From Warburgia ugandensis (taxonomy: Eukaryota > Streptophyta > Magnoliopsida > Canellales > Canellaceae): a DNA stretch of 64,000 nt. Below are positions 1 through 12,600 of the stretch, in pieces. Position 1 is the stretch's first letter. Each line of letters begins with the position of its first letter. The DNA lies in contig CP141128.1 in the NCBI GenBank assembly GCA_035236585.1, positions 39,910,684-39,974,683 on the forward strand, given 5' to 3'. The notes under the pieces are model-generated. The model saw only the letters and a list, made by a program, of their open reading frames with translations, ran no database searches and was not told the origin of the DNA. The translations under genes and the position numbers were made by a program.

Positions 1-561
1 TCTGAAGTTGCACTGAGTGACATACTCCCCTAACTTTGAGCTAAAAGCAACTGACCTATATCACGAGAAGAGCTCCGTTGACAAGTCTTTATATGATGTT
101 TTAAGTTACCAGTACCAAATTTGCTATCACAAATATATATTGCAAAGCACTTCTTGCATTTACACCTTTGCCTTCCATCTTTTGATAGAGGAAGGTGTTC
201 AAAAAAATTCCAAACTAGAGACATTAGTTTCCTATGCTTTTTACCTCTATTGGATTTTGAAACTAACTCCACGTTCTCCAAATTAGTAGGTTCATCATCA
301 TTGTTGTTGTTGTATAGCATATTCAAGTTATCAGAAACATCAGTGCTCCCAACTTCAACTTATGCCTATATTGCAAAATGCAAATGACAAAAAAAAATTA
401 GTTCACACTGATAGTAAACTAAACACTACACCAACAATTACTAATAAGGGAAAGGAGTGAGAGTGAGGAATGAAAGTCAGAATCATAATTTCATAAAGAA
501 ATAACAAAAAACAAACACATACCTGTGGTGTTGTACCTGTAGTAGGGGTGCTGCTGCTCAT
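1..561 (-). pseudogene. hAT-type transposase fragment, BED zinc finger (5' end)
   Basis: This is the 5' part of a hAT-family (RICESLEEPER-like) transposase gene, read on the minus strand and cut by the window edge. The open stretch 326-30 gives about 98 residues containing a BED-type DNA-binding finger: Cys57-x2-Cys60, then His77/His78 and Cys82, with the usual SLVWNFFEHLP and GTGNLKHHIKTC blocks around it. A plausible first exon lies at 561-523 (starts MSSSTPTT, followed by a consensus GT donor), separated by an intron. A TAG at 32-30 interrupts the frame, after which the family-like reading continues (GSMSLSATS) to the edge, and a TAA follows the most obvious acceptor. I therefore call it a pseudogene. 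The catalytic hAT domain would lie outside the window. The BED finger call is firm; the exon structure is inference. Confidence 0.75.
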
Positions 562-646
562 CGTGTTAGAAGGGTTGAACTTGAAGAAGATGTCTGGAAA
601 GGAAAATCTGAAACAGATTTAAAATTGTAAATTATAAAAGCAGCTT

Positions 647-665
647 GGGTTGGGTTGGGTTGGGG
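647..665 (+). other. G-quadruplex-type motif (four GGG tracts, TT loops)
   Basis: Four G tracts (647-649, 652-654, 657-659, 662-665) are separated by uniform TT loops. This fits the standard intramolecular G-quadruplex pattern. It lies between the hAT 5' end and the first CACTA-type repeat block, so it may mark an element end. It is not the plant telomere repeat. Confidence 0.6.
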
Positions 666-687
666 AGCCTTTAACCAATTCAGTTGT

Positions 688-808
688 CCTATTTTAATAA
701 AAATATAAGACGGTTAGGACATAATAGTCCTACAATAGAAAAGAAAACCAAATAGGATGATTAATACATAACCGTCCTATATTGTATAAATATAGGATGG
801 TTATACAT
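688..808. repeat. CACTA-type subterminal repeats, block 1
   Basis: Several direct and inverted copies of the ATAGGACGGTT motif, some degenerate (AAGACGGTTAGGAC, AACCGTCCTATATTG, TATAGGATGGTTATACAT). The block is interrupted at 809 by a long LTR and continues after it, from 6622. Confidence 0.7.
804..808. repeat. Target-site duplication TACAT (left)
   Basis: TACAT directly precedes the TGTGACGACCC terminus of the minus-strand LTR. The same five bases follow its other end at 6622-6626. A 5-bp duplication is normal for Ty3/gypsy integrase. Confidence 0.85.
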
Positions 809-1465
809 TGTGACGACCCGGGTTTTTGAAACATATTTTATAATATATTTTTCAAAGGCAAGGGCGTACCCTCGGTAAAAAAATTTCACAAAACAAAGGA
901 GCGGAAATTCTTTTCTTTTTAAACTTGTTTTGAAAACCCAAGTCACCACTTCATACATAACATCAGTACAATTTGTGTACAAAATAAAATTCCATTGAAG
1001 GAATATGATTTTATTAAACTTTCAAGATCCATCCAGTGGTTCATAGTACAGCACGGTATCAGTACAATACCTATCCAAACTACATAATCCAAAATTTGCA
1101 AACCTCACCATACATTAAAAACTCTTAGTACAATACAATTCCTTCAAATAAAGTACATGTCTTCGAGAGGAGGTATCTTGTTTGATTATTCATCCACATC
1201 TTCTTAAGTCTTCTATAGTCTTGAGCTTCTAACCCTCCTTCTCTATATCTGAGGTATTGTAAACATGGAAACATGTACAATACCTTAGCAAACTATGCTT
1301 GGTAGGGGAATACAAAAACACACTACTTCATCAATATAAGAGTATATACCTCAGTCCTTATTTCATCATAGTTATCCATTCATAAGATATCTCCACATAG
1401 GGTACATACGTTATTTATGTAGTACATGACAAATTAGTTAATATAGTGAAGATTGCTCAAAACTT

Positions 1466-1858
1466 GTTACTTTCCCTGGCTATACTCCCACTTAGGAGAG
1501 CAATACCTAGCCAAAGATTATTCAACACTTATTCTTTCCCCTGGCTATACTCTCACATAGGAGAGCAATACCTAGCCAATCCTCATACGGGGTTTTCATT
1601 CTAGGAACTCATGTAATAGCATATCATCATGCCATACTTATTCCTTCCCCTGGCTATACTCTCACATAGGAGAGCAATACCTAGCCAATCCTCATACGGG
1701 GTTTTCATTTTAGGAACTCATGTAATAGCATATCATCATGCCATACTTGTTCCTTCCCCTGGCTATACTCCCACTTAGGAGAGCAATACCTAGCCAATTA
1801 TCATACGGGGTGTTCATTCTAGGAACTCATGTAATGGCATATCATTATGCCATGGCAT
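1466..1858. repeat. Tandem repeat, about 109-bp unit, 3.5 copies
   Basis: Units begin near 1532, 1641 and 1750, with a partial first unit from about 1466. Each carries CCCCTGGCTATACTC, GGAGAGCAATACCTAGCC and, in the full units, CATACGGGG and AGGAACTCATGTAAT. The array lies inside the long LTR. The other copies of that LTR have no obvious counterpart of this length. Confidence 0.85.
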
Positions 1859-2339
1859 CGTACTATACCTATCATATGTGCATCATAATGCAAAATACAT
1901 TAGGACTACTATGCTTACAGCCTCAATCCGTACAGCGCTCAGATAACTGTATAATCCTCCACTGACACCAACTGTGGAATAATCAATCCATGTCCTCATC
2001 GAGTGGACCATGGCTGTTATAGTGGGGCCTTCCCATTACTGCCCCACCCTATATTTAGCCTCTCTTTGGGCACGGTATCATCATATAAGTTTCAGGAAGC
2101 GGGTGGCCAAACCCTCATGACTTCCCTAGCATAGCATCCCTAGTCTCTATCTTTGTGTAAAACAAATCCACAAGTCTCCATACTTGTATGAAAAATATAT
2201 TGTACATATAAGACGATCTGTCTGTTTAACTATGGCTGGAATATTATTCATACCCTATTCTTAGGGTTTCCTTAGTCTCCATATCTCATCACTTTCACCT
2301 CATTAGACTTCATCAATAGATTAGATCAAGTGGGTTAGA

Positions 2340-2612
2340 TTACGAGGTTGGATCACTTTGTTTGATTATGTGGTTAGATCGCATATTTTGGATCACTTTG
2401 TTTGATCCTTTGGTTAGATCACTTATTTTGATCATATATTTTTGGATCACTTATTTGGATCATATGTTTGGATCCCTCAATTGGATCATATGTTTTGGAT
2501 CCCTCAATTGGATCATATGTTTTGGATCATTTATTTGGATCATGTGTGTTGGATTACTTAATTGGATCATATGTTTTGGATCATAAGTTTTGGACCACTT
2601 GTTTGGATCATG
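2340..2612. repeat. Degenerate minisatellite built on TTGGATCAT
   Basis: Repeated TTGGATCA(T/C) words, in part as a higher-order unit of about 31 bp (TTGGATCATATGTTTTGGAT plus CCCTCAA). The short plus-strand frame over it, repeating WIICFGSLN, is a by-product of the repeat. It lies inside the long LTR. Confidence 0.75.
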
Positions 2613-5600
2613 ACTATGCTAAGGTACTAAGCATATTCATATAATGAAGGTCTATATTTTTAGACAGATAATCATGTATATCTATACATGAATCTCTAAT
2701 ATATCATTGTATATCCACCTACCTCAAAGTAGTATCTTGATTCATACATTTTCAGTGTATTCTTCTACAATGTCCATCATGGTCTAGATTCATCCATCTG
2801 TCAAACCATATGTATAAGGTTATTTCCCTATTCAAGTATGTATTCCTATAGATGATACCCTAATTTTCCTTGAATCAAATTTGATCAAGGGTTTGGGATT
2901 TTCTATCTATGTTCTTCTACATAAGCATACATACTATACAATACCACATTAGTATTTGTTTTTGACCATCCAAGATCCTATGGATATTGTTTGATCATCC
3001 TTATCTTGATTTCTAATTTTTATCAAGATTAGATGATTTACTACATTTTATGCTCTCATTATTATTACTCAACCAATTAATGTTTTATCGGTTGAGGGTA
3101 GCTTATTTCATTCTAAGTCTAGATTGCTCCTCTTATGTCAAATTGGCTAAGGCTTACTAGTTAAATGGTTGAACATAAAGTGGCTACTTCAATCCTCATG
3201 TAAGGAGGCATTTAAACCTCACAACCATCAACGGAAGGTGGGGGAGAGTGTGGCTCTATTAGATAATCCCCTTAACCACTATGTCCATCATTCACTAGCT
3301 TGACCCTAACTCAACCTTTCATAAGGTTCCTATGAGCATTTAATCCTAAGTATTCTTTCTAATTGTTTTTAATTAAATCCATGAATTAAAATGTCATTCA
3401 TGGAGATTTATTATTCTCCTAATTTGGACCAAGGAATTTATATTCCTTATATTATCCTACTAACTATGGTCCTTACTATCATTAAGTTCATGTCATACAT
3501 TCCATGTGAATGCCCCTTTCTTCTAATTTCATTTAATTTTAATTTCAATGAAATTATAATTACTTAAGCCTTGAAGCATAAATTTAAAGCATGAATAAAC
3601 AATTAACTAAACACTTAAATAAACAATTAAATAACCAATTAAATAAATAATTCAACTAAGAAATGAAAGACAATTATCATAATGTTCAATAATTGAAATA
3701 GAAATCTAACATGTTATCATGATCCAAGGGTCTTAATTGATCCATAGTCATCCTTCATCTTTTTAAGGTTTAGACCTTGATCCTTCATTTTATTTTAGAT
3801 CCAACATATTATATTGATGTAATTTAATTATTAAATCATGGATTTATCTCATCCATTGATTTGATCTTCCTTGATCTACCCGATCAAGGAGATCTTAGGT
3901 TACTTTGTACTATTTAAGGGCATAGATCTTGATCTAGCCCAAATCTACATCATCCCTTCATTAAATCCCTATGATCTTATCTCAAGATCATCATCAAAAT
4001 ACATCCATGCTATCCAATCATCCTGGATCATCTTGATCTAGGAGATACTATTCAATTTTAAGGGTTTTAGTAACCCTTAAGGCTAGATCTCTTAAGATCT
4101 ACCTAATAAATACAATTTAATCCACTGATATTATTTACTATGTTATAAAATCATCATCCAAAAAGGTATTAATGGTCTAATCATCCTAGATCTTGTAGAT
4201 CAAGGATGTTAGTTACTTATCCACTTAATTATAGAAATTTTAATTAATTAAAATTAAAATTTTATAAGTTCAGTCCATTTGGATTATCACAAGGAATCCA
4301 TCCCAACTTTCAGATCTCAATTTGGATCTCAATTGAGATCGGCATTGAAAATTTAAGATTTCAGCCCTTTTTAAGGGCTGAATTTTACCTTATTGTTTTT
4401 TATCATTGTGATTGATCTACAGATACATAATTTATATTGTAAACATGGTTCTTAGTATTTTGGAAACTTTTGAACACATCAAACAGTTCAGATGTCAAAT
4501 TGTGGATCATCTTGGCCATGATCCAAGATCAATGGCTCGGATTTTATCAAAAAGATCATGTAAATACTACTTAAAAACACGATCTAATAATTTCAGTGAA
4601 TTAGTAATATCAACATGATTCCAAATAAACTTTCTGATCTAAAATCAGAGTTCAATTAAAATCAGAATTAATATTTCAATATTTCAGCCCGTTTTAAGGG
4701 CTGAATTTCATCTTTTTTGTTTTTGATCAATTCATTCATATATATGAATATAAATCTAACTGTGAACTTGATCCTAAGGTATTAGAGTGTCTCTGAAGAC
4801 ATCCATTGGTTCAGATTTGTCTTTTAGAGTCATCCGATCCATGATCTATGATCATGGATACTGATTTTCACAAATAACATATATAATCACAACTTGAAAC
4901 ATGGATATAATATATTCAATATCTAGATCAAGTGACAAGGAATCTGTAGAAACTTTCTAATCTAAAATCAGAGCTCTATAGGGCTCTGAAATGAAGAAAT
5001 AAAATTTTCAGTTAACTGAATGGACGGCCCAGATCATACCTGGGTTTTGGGTACGGGACGACTAGCGTCCCATGCCTGTTACCACCTATCCAAGGTAGCT
5101 GGGCAGAGGTGACCTATTACAGGTGAGACGGTCCAATCTGGACCGTCAGATCGCCTGTGGCTGGATCTCCTCCATCCAATAACATGTGATGCCCAGATTT
5201 CATGTCCTAGGATTTTTGGGCCCCAGGAATCCATCCAACAGCTCAGAAGTTACATCTGAGCTATGGATGAATGGGATCTCAACCATCCAAACCGGATCCA
5301 TTGTCTCCGACGGATCAATGGCAGGGAGATCCCATGTTTGCCAGAAAACCCAAAATACCTACCAGAAATGAAAGAGGGGAGTGACAGTGGCCTACCTGAT
5401 CTGGTCTGGGGAGGAGGAGTTCATTGGAGAAGGAGAAAATCAGCCGAAGAATCGTAGATAAAACCCTAGCTGCCGGAAACATATACATAGTTGATTCTTC
5501 ATCTCTGTTGCCGGAAAATGTGTAGATCCATGGGGTTTTTGAAGATCCCACAGTAGTAGAGATTTTTAACTGTGAAAGATCACTAATAACCGGTCAAATT

Positions 5601-5839
5601 GGCCAAAATATCATGAAGAACTTGCCAGAAATGGTAACCCTTACTGGGTTAAATTTCGTTTTCATTTTTTCAGCGATCCAAGAGGTAGATCATCCTCAAA
5701 TCAAGCGTATTTTGTAAATATACCTTGTCCGAACATATCCAATGGTGGAGATTTTGTTTCAACGGAAAAAAAAGGGATGGCTAATTGAAATAGGGTTTCC
5801 ATGTGAAAACCCAATTCCATCAGGGGCAACGCGTCCCGG

Positions 5840-5883
5840 GACGCACCCGACGTCTCCATTGAGTCTGGAGAGACGGGTGCGTC
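5840..5883. other. GC-rich hairpin in long LTR
   Basis: The left arm 5840-5857 (GACGCACCCGACGTCTCC) pairs with the right arm 5867-5883 (GGAGAGACGGGTGCGTC) across a 9-base loop, with one or two mismatches. A CGTCCCGGGACG palindrome lies just upstream. The counterpart near 31205-31265 in copy C keeps the composition but not the perfect pairing. Confidence 0.6.
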
Positions 5884-6621
5884 TGTGGATGCTCCCTGAG
5901 TGAAAAAGAACAAGAGAAGAAAGAGGAAGAAAGTTGGGGGAGTTTGGGGAGGTTTCTATATATGAAATTTTGCAGCATACTAAGGGATCTCGTGGATGAT
6001 TTTATGAAGATTTTTGAGAATTTTTCTGAGGTCTATTTATAGGTGTTTTGAGTAGTTTTCATAATAACATGCAATAATTATGTTTTCTCCTTTTTATTAT
6101 TTTATGTATATTAGATTCCCACTACCACCTCCTTCTCCACTAGCAAGTGGTAGTGGTTTGACTAATGATTGCATGTTTTCCAGATGTTGGATCCCTTTGT
6201 GGGTCCCTTGTGGGCCCCACATGAGTGTGAAAAGACCAAATTGCCCTTTTATGGAAAAAAATCCATTTTATTCTCCTGAGCTCAGAATTAAGCGTACTTA
6301 GTGGCGTTGGATTCGTATTTCCTAGTACATTCCATATTTTGAGGTCTCAAGTCTTGGTTATTTGTGAAATTACCATTTTGCCCTTTCATTCATTAAAATG
6401 AAGAAAAATACAGATTTTTCATCCGTATTTAGAAATTGACGTGCTTATAGTCAATTTAAAGCATTCGTCGCATATGTTTTCAATAATACAGGTCTTATAC
6501 CTTGATTTCACTTCTATGAGAAGTGCATATTTCATAACCCTAATATTCCAGCCTGATTTTCATTGAAATTCTTAATTTCAATATTTATTTAATTTCTTTA
6601 TCAATAATTAGGGTTGTTACA

Positions 6622-6764
6622 TACATTAACCATCCTATATTGTGACAATAGAAGACGGTTATGCACTAACCGTCCTATTTTTTATAAGAATATAGGACAA
6701 TTATGCACTAACCGTCCTATATTTACATAAGAATATAGGACGGTTAAGGACTAACCGTCCTATT
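6622..6764. repeat. CACTA-type subterminal repeats, block 1 continued
   Basis: Begins with the right TACAT target duplication (6622-6626). It then has alternating GGACGGTTATGCA and CACTAACCGTCCTAT words that pair into short hairpins. It is the continuation of 688-808, split by the LTR insertion. Confidence 0.7.
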
Positions 6765-8254
6765 TTACACATATGGATATGGTTCATGTTTGTTAGTACT
6801 TTACCAATCTATGAATGTGATGCGCCAGACTAGTCTGCCTGTGCCGACAAACAACCTAGCCTTGGCGCCAGCCTGCTTGATGGGGACAGATAGACTTCTT
6901 TCCTCCAATTCCAAACTAGCAAGTGGCAATTGGAGTTAATGAAACTCACACTTTAATCATTTGTCAAATATTTTGAGTCCTTGATGTTAGATCTGATGTG
7001 TGGGCCCCCCTTGTAGTGGCGGGAAAACAAAATGAAAAATAAAAACATAAACGTTTAACTTTAACTAATTAATAATTATGTAGGTCTATTAACTTACTAT
7101 GTCAATCTAGTCTAAGGCAATTGTTTTGTCTTTTTGTATGTAAGTAAGCCCAAATCCAATTATCCAATCGAATTTGAAGTCTTATGCTAAAGTGCCCTAG
7201 CCTGGCTGGTTGTTTGCTATAACTATAAGTTATAACCTAAGACTTAGCTAATAGCTACGACCTACACACTATCTTTGACTCTCTAATATTCTTATCAACC
7301 ATTTTAAGATTAGCTACACATTGTTAGTTACAAACTTACAAGTTACACTTAGTAGAAAATTAGTTAACCAAGTTTTGTAACTTGTACAAGTACAAGTGAG
7401 AGACTAACTAACTGTCATATATTGTATAAAATTATAAATGCTAATGATTTTCTTATGTTAATTTCAAATGTCATCACCAATTGATCTAATATATCTCTTT
7501 TTCATCAAATTCATAAATATCATATATCCAACTCATATAATTCAACATTTATTTCTCATTTCTAACTCCCAATTGATGATAATAGATTAGGAATAGCTCA
7601 TTCATCCATGATCCATTGATGATTGTTGATCCATCATTCATGTAGAGTAAAATTTAGTAACTCCCTTAGTAATATCATTCAACATTTGTGTTAATTCAAC
7701 ATAACTCCTATTTTCTGTTCTCATTCTCACCTCACCTAATGAGTTAATTACATAACTAATAACTATTCCCTTCGGACCCTTCCTATACTCATTGTCCATT
7801 AATGAGATAATTACATAACTCTTTCTATACTCATTCTCAAGCTACTGAGTTAATTACAAAATTGTTTCTATTTTCATTCAATCATTCTTATTGAATGAGT
7901 TAATTACATGACTCTTTCTTAAGATGATCCTCAACTGAGATCAGAATCAGGTGAGTTAAATACATAACACTTACTTTACTCATCCTCAACCTCAACAACT
8001 ATTGAATTGAGTATGATAGTATGAGTTAGAGTTACTTACATAACTTGGTTTTTAAGCTGATACTCAACTGAGATGAGTTAATTACATATATGCCCTGTGT
8101 TCTTAAGCTCATCCTTAAGTAAATTAAGATGAGTTAATTACATAACTCTTTCTTTACTCTATACATAATAACTATTTTTATTTAAGCACATCCTTAACTA
8201 AGATTAAATAAATACATAACTCTTATAGTCTACTCTTATAGTTATAGCTTATAT
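6765..8254. other. Non-coding spacer with a degenerate repeat array
   Basis: No gene is visible. From 7741 to 8223 the word TGAGTTAATTACATAACTCT recurs in degenerate form at about 7741, 7804, 7847, 7896, 7953, 8075 and 8131, at uneven spacing of roughly 45-120 bp, often followed by CTTTCT. It may be part of the CACTA-type element's subterminal region or an older repeat. 6765-7740 shows nothing recognisable. Confidence 0.5.
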
Positions 8255-8550
8255 GACGGTTATGCAATAACATTAACATATACCTTTCTACTAAATAACC
8301 ATGCTATATATAACTTATAGTCTTATAGGACGGTTACAAAAAAACCGTCCTATAATATATAGAAGTTAGAACAATATAGGATGATTTTTAAATAACTGCC
8401 CTATAATATATATTATTCTATATTATAGGATAGTTATTTAAAAACCATCCTATAATATATAGAACAATATAGGACAGTTTTTAAATAATCGTCTTGCAAT
8501 ATATATATTGTTCTATATTATAGGACGGTTATTTAAGAACCGTCCTATAT
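8255..8550. repeat. CACTA-type subterminal repeats, block 2
   Basis: Dense alternating copies of TATAGGACGGTT and AACCGTCCTATA, joined by AATATATA-type linkers. They form nested inverted repeats, for example across 8325-8355 and 8515-8550. It lies upstream of the element's gene. In other CACTA elements such repeats bind the element-encoded TNPA-type protein. Confidence 0.75.
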
Positions 8551-8621
8551 TGCTTCTATATATCGTTTTCAACCTTCATCAGCCCTAATTTCAATCTTTC
8601 AATGGTGCAGACTCCAACCTA

Positions 8622-8962
8622 CTGAGAAGGTGAAAACAACCATTCCTCCGATCTTTCAGAGATCTAAGCAAAAAAAGGTATGTATTTACGAATTTTGGCA
8701 TCTGTATACAGTTTTGTAAAAAATGTAAAAACCAGTACCTTTTTTTATCCAGATTTTTTGTTTTTTGTTAACTATTTTCCAAAGATCTTGATGGGTTTTA
8801 GTCTGAGAAGATGAAAACGACCATTCCTCTTCAATCTTTCAGAGCTCTAAGTGAAAAAAGTTATGCATTTACTAATTTTAGCATCTGTATATAGTTCTGT
8901 AAAAAACGTAAAAACCAGTACCTTTTTTTAAATTTTTTGTTTTTTGTTAACTACTTTCCACC
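8622..8962 (+). repeat. Tandem duplication in gene leader, 181-bp period
   Basis: A first copy from 8622 and a second from 8803 share CTGAGAAG..GAAAAC.ACCATTCCTC, CTTTCAGAG.TCTAAG and GTAAAAACCAGTACC, with scattered differences. It lies in the probable 5' leader of the CACTA-type gene. 8963-9636 shows no exon that I can support. Confidence 0.8.
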
Positions 8963-9636
8963 ATATAAGATTTTATGCTCTTTGCTTTTCTACAAGAAGT
9001 CCTGTTGTAGCAGTCCATCTTCCCCAGCATACTCATTTTGAGACTTCAAAAATGTGGAGTGTGCAAAGAGAAGATCCCGTGCATATGTAGTTGCGATAAG
9101 TGGAATATAACTAAGGATAATCATGTCTATGTTTATCTTCGTGATAGTCATGCTATTGTTTCCACTTATCAAGTGTTTGTTCTACCAGTTGTTTGATCCA
9201 TCAGTGTTCTGGAATCTGGATATAGTAACACTATATGATAAACTCAATTATGGCAACTACTTCCACTACAACAAAAACTTGTTTTTCCATGTTCTACCTA
9301 TCTTTGCACTTACACAGTGGTTAACCTTCAATCTTTTGTTGGTATAAAGCATTGACTAAAAGAAAGAAGTCATAGAATTGGGGAAGGGATTACAATACTG
9401 GAGAACATCCTATGCTCTTAAATTCTTAATGAGGAAAGTAGCTGCATTATTGACATATCTTGTAGACATGCATAAATTGTGCTTTTGTCACACATGAGCC
9501 CTAAATTTGATGGGTGATGTGCACAGATCTATACATTTCTATGTTAGACTTGTCTCCTGAAGAGAAATATTTGGAAGGCATCTTCCACTTTTCTTATCTA
9601 ACTGTAGTCATTTTCATTTTTATTTGTGAAGCAAAC

Positions 9637-12600
9637 ATGGAGCAAGTAGAAGAGGTACAAGTAGAACAATTACAACATACAAAAGTAGAACAATCAAGGC
9701 TATCAAGCACATGTCCCTCAATAACACCACCTGTCAATGTTAAGAGAAAGGTCAGGGGGAGAGGGCCAACACAAATGGATCGTATAAATAAGAGAACCTC
9801 AGTTGGAATAAAAGAAACAGTACAATTCAACAGTAGAGGCCAACCAATTGGTGGTGTTGCACATGCTTATGCTAGCTTCATATGTTGCACTGTTAGAAGA
9901 CTTGTGCCAGTATCAGTGGCTGATTGGAGACTTGTATCGCCACAAGTCAAAGATTCAATATGGGAAATGGTCAAGGTATGTAAATTCTTCTTACATATAA
10001 CATAATATGTCCTTTATATTTATATATTTTTTTTGTTTGCATATGAATCACGATACACAAAGTTGCAACAATACTCACTAGTAAGTTAGTCACTTTAACA
10101 TGCTTCTTCTTTTATTTTGTAGTCTGCCTTTGACGTATCTAATGAGTACAAGAAGCAAGCATTGCTAAGAGCTATTGAACAATGGAGGAAATGGAAGAGT
10201 GAGCTTGCAAGGAAGTACATACTTCCAAATTCCCATGATCCTTCTACGCTTAACATGGTCCCTTAGTTGTATTCCTGCTTCATTGACCAAGAAGCATGGA
10301 ATCAATTTGTACAGTATAGGCTATCTCCTGATTTTGAGGTAATCACAACTTGAACTAGCCAAGCTAAATTTTGATTCTTGTAATTATTATAATTGATTAT
10401 ATTTTGATAACATTACTTTGATGTCCAGGCAAAGTGTATAAAAGGATAGAAGGCGCGTGCACAGAACCATATGCCGCACCACCTTTCAAGGGTTGGCTAT
10501 GCACGATTAGAGGTAGATGTAGTAAGTATATCATGTGACATTCCATTTGTCTAATCATAGTAGATTTTTATTTATTAACTCTGACTTAGTGTCTCTTATT
10601 ATAGCAAAAGAAGGTTGGGACAATGGAGCCCATCGACTGTGCTATTCTATGGAAAATGGCACATTCGAAAGGGCGTAACTCCCACACCTTTACCAATGAG
10701 ACAATTACAGTAATTGCTTCAAAAATTGTAAGTGGTTTAAGACTTTAAGTTTTATACTTTTACTTTATCTGCATACTTCTCAGTTAAATACTTTTATATT
10801 TTTATACCCTTGCATAGTACATTATATAAATATTACATATATAATAGTGATTTGATCATGTTATGATCTTTACATGTGCAGGAAGAAGAGTTGACCCAAG
10901 AGAGTGCAAGTGCAACTACAGTGACGCTTAGCAGCACTACTGCGAAGGGGGACATCCTGTATAAGGCAATGGGCAACAAGGATGAGTACCTTGGCAGGGT
11001 AAGGGGCCAAGGTCGGGGTGTTGTTCCTTCTAAGTTCTTCCCCAAACAAAAGGTTCCCATGCTACAAGAATTTAAAGAATGGAAGAAGCAAACAGTTGTG
11101 GAGATATATAGCAAGATCAAAGATCAACTATTGAAGGAACTCTAGAGTGGTGGAAGAACCTCATGTGAGGATGTTAGCCCTCAAGCTGAAGCTCAACCTC
11201 AGGTTCAACCACCCCAATTTGACAATAGCAGCACTCCTAATCCTCCATCAGATGAAGAGGTGGCAGAATAAGTACTTGAATGTGATATCCCGATCAGTGA
11301 GGTATGCATATTGACATGTTTAGTTTTACAATGTTACTTATTTACTAACCTTTTTAGTTTACATTACATCACTAATTATTATATATATATATATGTCATT
11401 TCTCAAATGCAGGTGGGTCAGTGTATGTTGCAGCTACATACATCTGAGAACCATGTGGCTATGGCAACATTGTACGAGGTTCGGCCGATGACTTCTGCCA
11501 CCTTGCATGGTAAGTTGATGCCTCCACACACTAAGTGCATGTGCATCACTGCTGCGATTCAACCAGATATTCCCCTTCCATTTCCAGTCGAAGGGGATGA
11601 TGTTGAAATTGTTGGGGATGTAATTGGATATCATGTGTGTTGGCCAGAGAAACACATAAAACCAATGATATCCAATTCCAAGGTACATGTATACTAACTG
11701 TAGTCATGGCATGGCTTCATTTGTTCCTACCTCTTTTTAAGTCATCCTAAATTGTTAATAGATTAATATTGTCTGCAACATGTCGGATCACCAAAAGCAG
11801 CACAAGGGACAATTGACGCAAACCTCACTGCCAACAAATTCTGGCGTAGTGGCAAGTGTAGCCACATCCTAGCCTTCCTAGGTAGTAGTAGCTCTATATA
11901 TTTCATATTTGTATAGTTGTATCATGTTAGATGTGAACTTGAACGATGCAACAACTAACAAGTTCAAAGCACTTATTAGGTTCTCACTGCTCACTACTCA
12001 CAAGTCAGTAGTCACAATGTTATATTATAAAATATTCTAATTTTACCGCACTATGTGTCTTCTTTTATATATGCTAGTATACCAGTATATGTTGTATATA
12101 TTCATTACTAATTTCTAAAATGTTACATGATTACATCTACGGTGTGGGGATCAGGTGGAGGTTCCACCTAACACACCTCCATTCCTAAGGGTACTGTACA
12201 GACTGGCCAATGAAGACAAAACAATGAACCCTATATGGATAGAGGCAGGTGTGCTTTCAAACGATGCGGTTGAGGTTCCACTATTCAAGGAAGACCTCTT
12301 AGCCATATGTAATATGGATCAATTGGAGTACATGCACATCGTAGTCTATATAGGGTACGTCATATAACTGCTCTGCTCTATTACAGTTAAGACTTATGAA
12401 TCAATGTAACATTACTTAATACTTGCTTTTTTAATAACACTTAATAATTATTTAACATTAACCAAAATTCCAAATGCAGGTATTTGCATGATAGCTCGCA
12501 AAGACTAGAGGTCAAGGACATTTACAAGTTCCTTGACCCTTCTCTTATCTTTCAATTGGACTATTTGCCCACGGACAAACAAAGTGAAGATATCATTCCT

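Larger units (their letters stand above)
809..6621 (-). mobile_element. Long single LTR of a Ty3/gypsy element (copy A, 5.8 kb)
   Basis: On the minus strand this runs from TGTAACAACCCTAATT (6621) to CCGGGTCGTCACA (809), with proper TG...CA ends and a TACAT target duplication on both sides. It has no gag or pol reading frame, no primer-binding site and no second LTR. I therefore read it as a solo LTR left by LTR-LTR recombination; a non-coding LARD-like element is the alternative. Two truncated relatives in opposite orientation lie at 25981-28242 and 31082-35222, sharing recognisable blocks. One of these is the hairpin region near 5830-5890, matching 31200-31265. The ends resemble Del/Tekay chromovirus LTRs. 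At 5.8 kb it is unusually long for an LTR. Short minus-strand frames inside it look like chance. Confidence 0.75.

Noticed and set aside
424..441. CACTACACCAACAATTAC as a possible left CACTA end
   Set aside because: It lies inside the apparent intron of the hAT-type gene, and no partner end is seen near 25745.
2362..2586. 74-residue frame with repeated WIICFGSLN
   Set aside because: By-product of the GGATCA minisatellite.
7741..8223. Possible CRISPR-like array
   Set aside because: The repeats are degenerate, unevenly spaced and in a plant-type genome.
9264..9281. CACTACAACAAAAACTTG, which looks like a CACTA terminus
   Set aside because: It lies between subterminal block 2 and the gene, with no matching TTTTTGTTGTAGTG end and no 3-bp duplication found. 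Probably chance.
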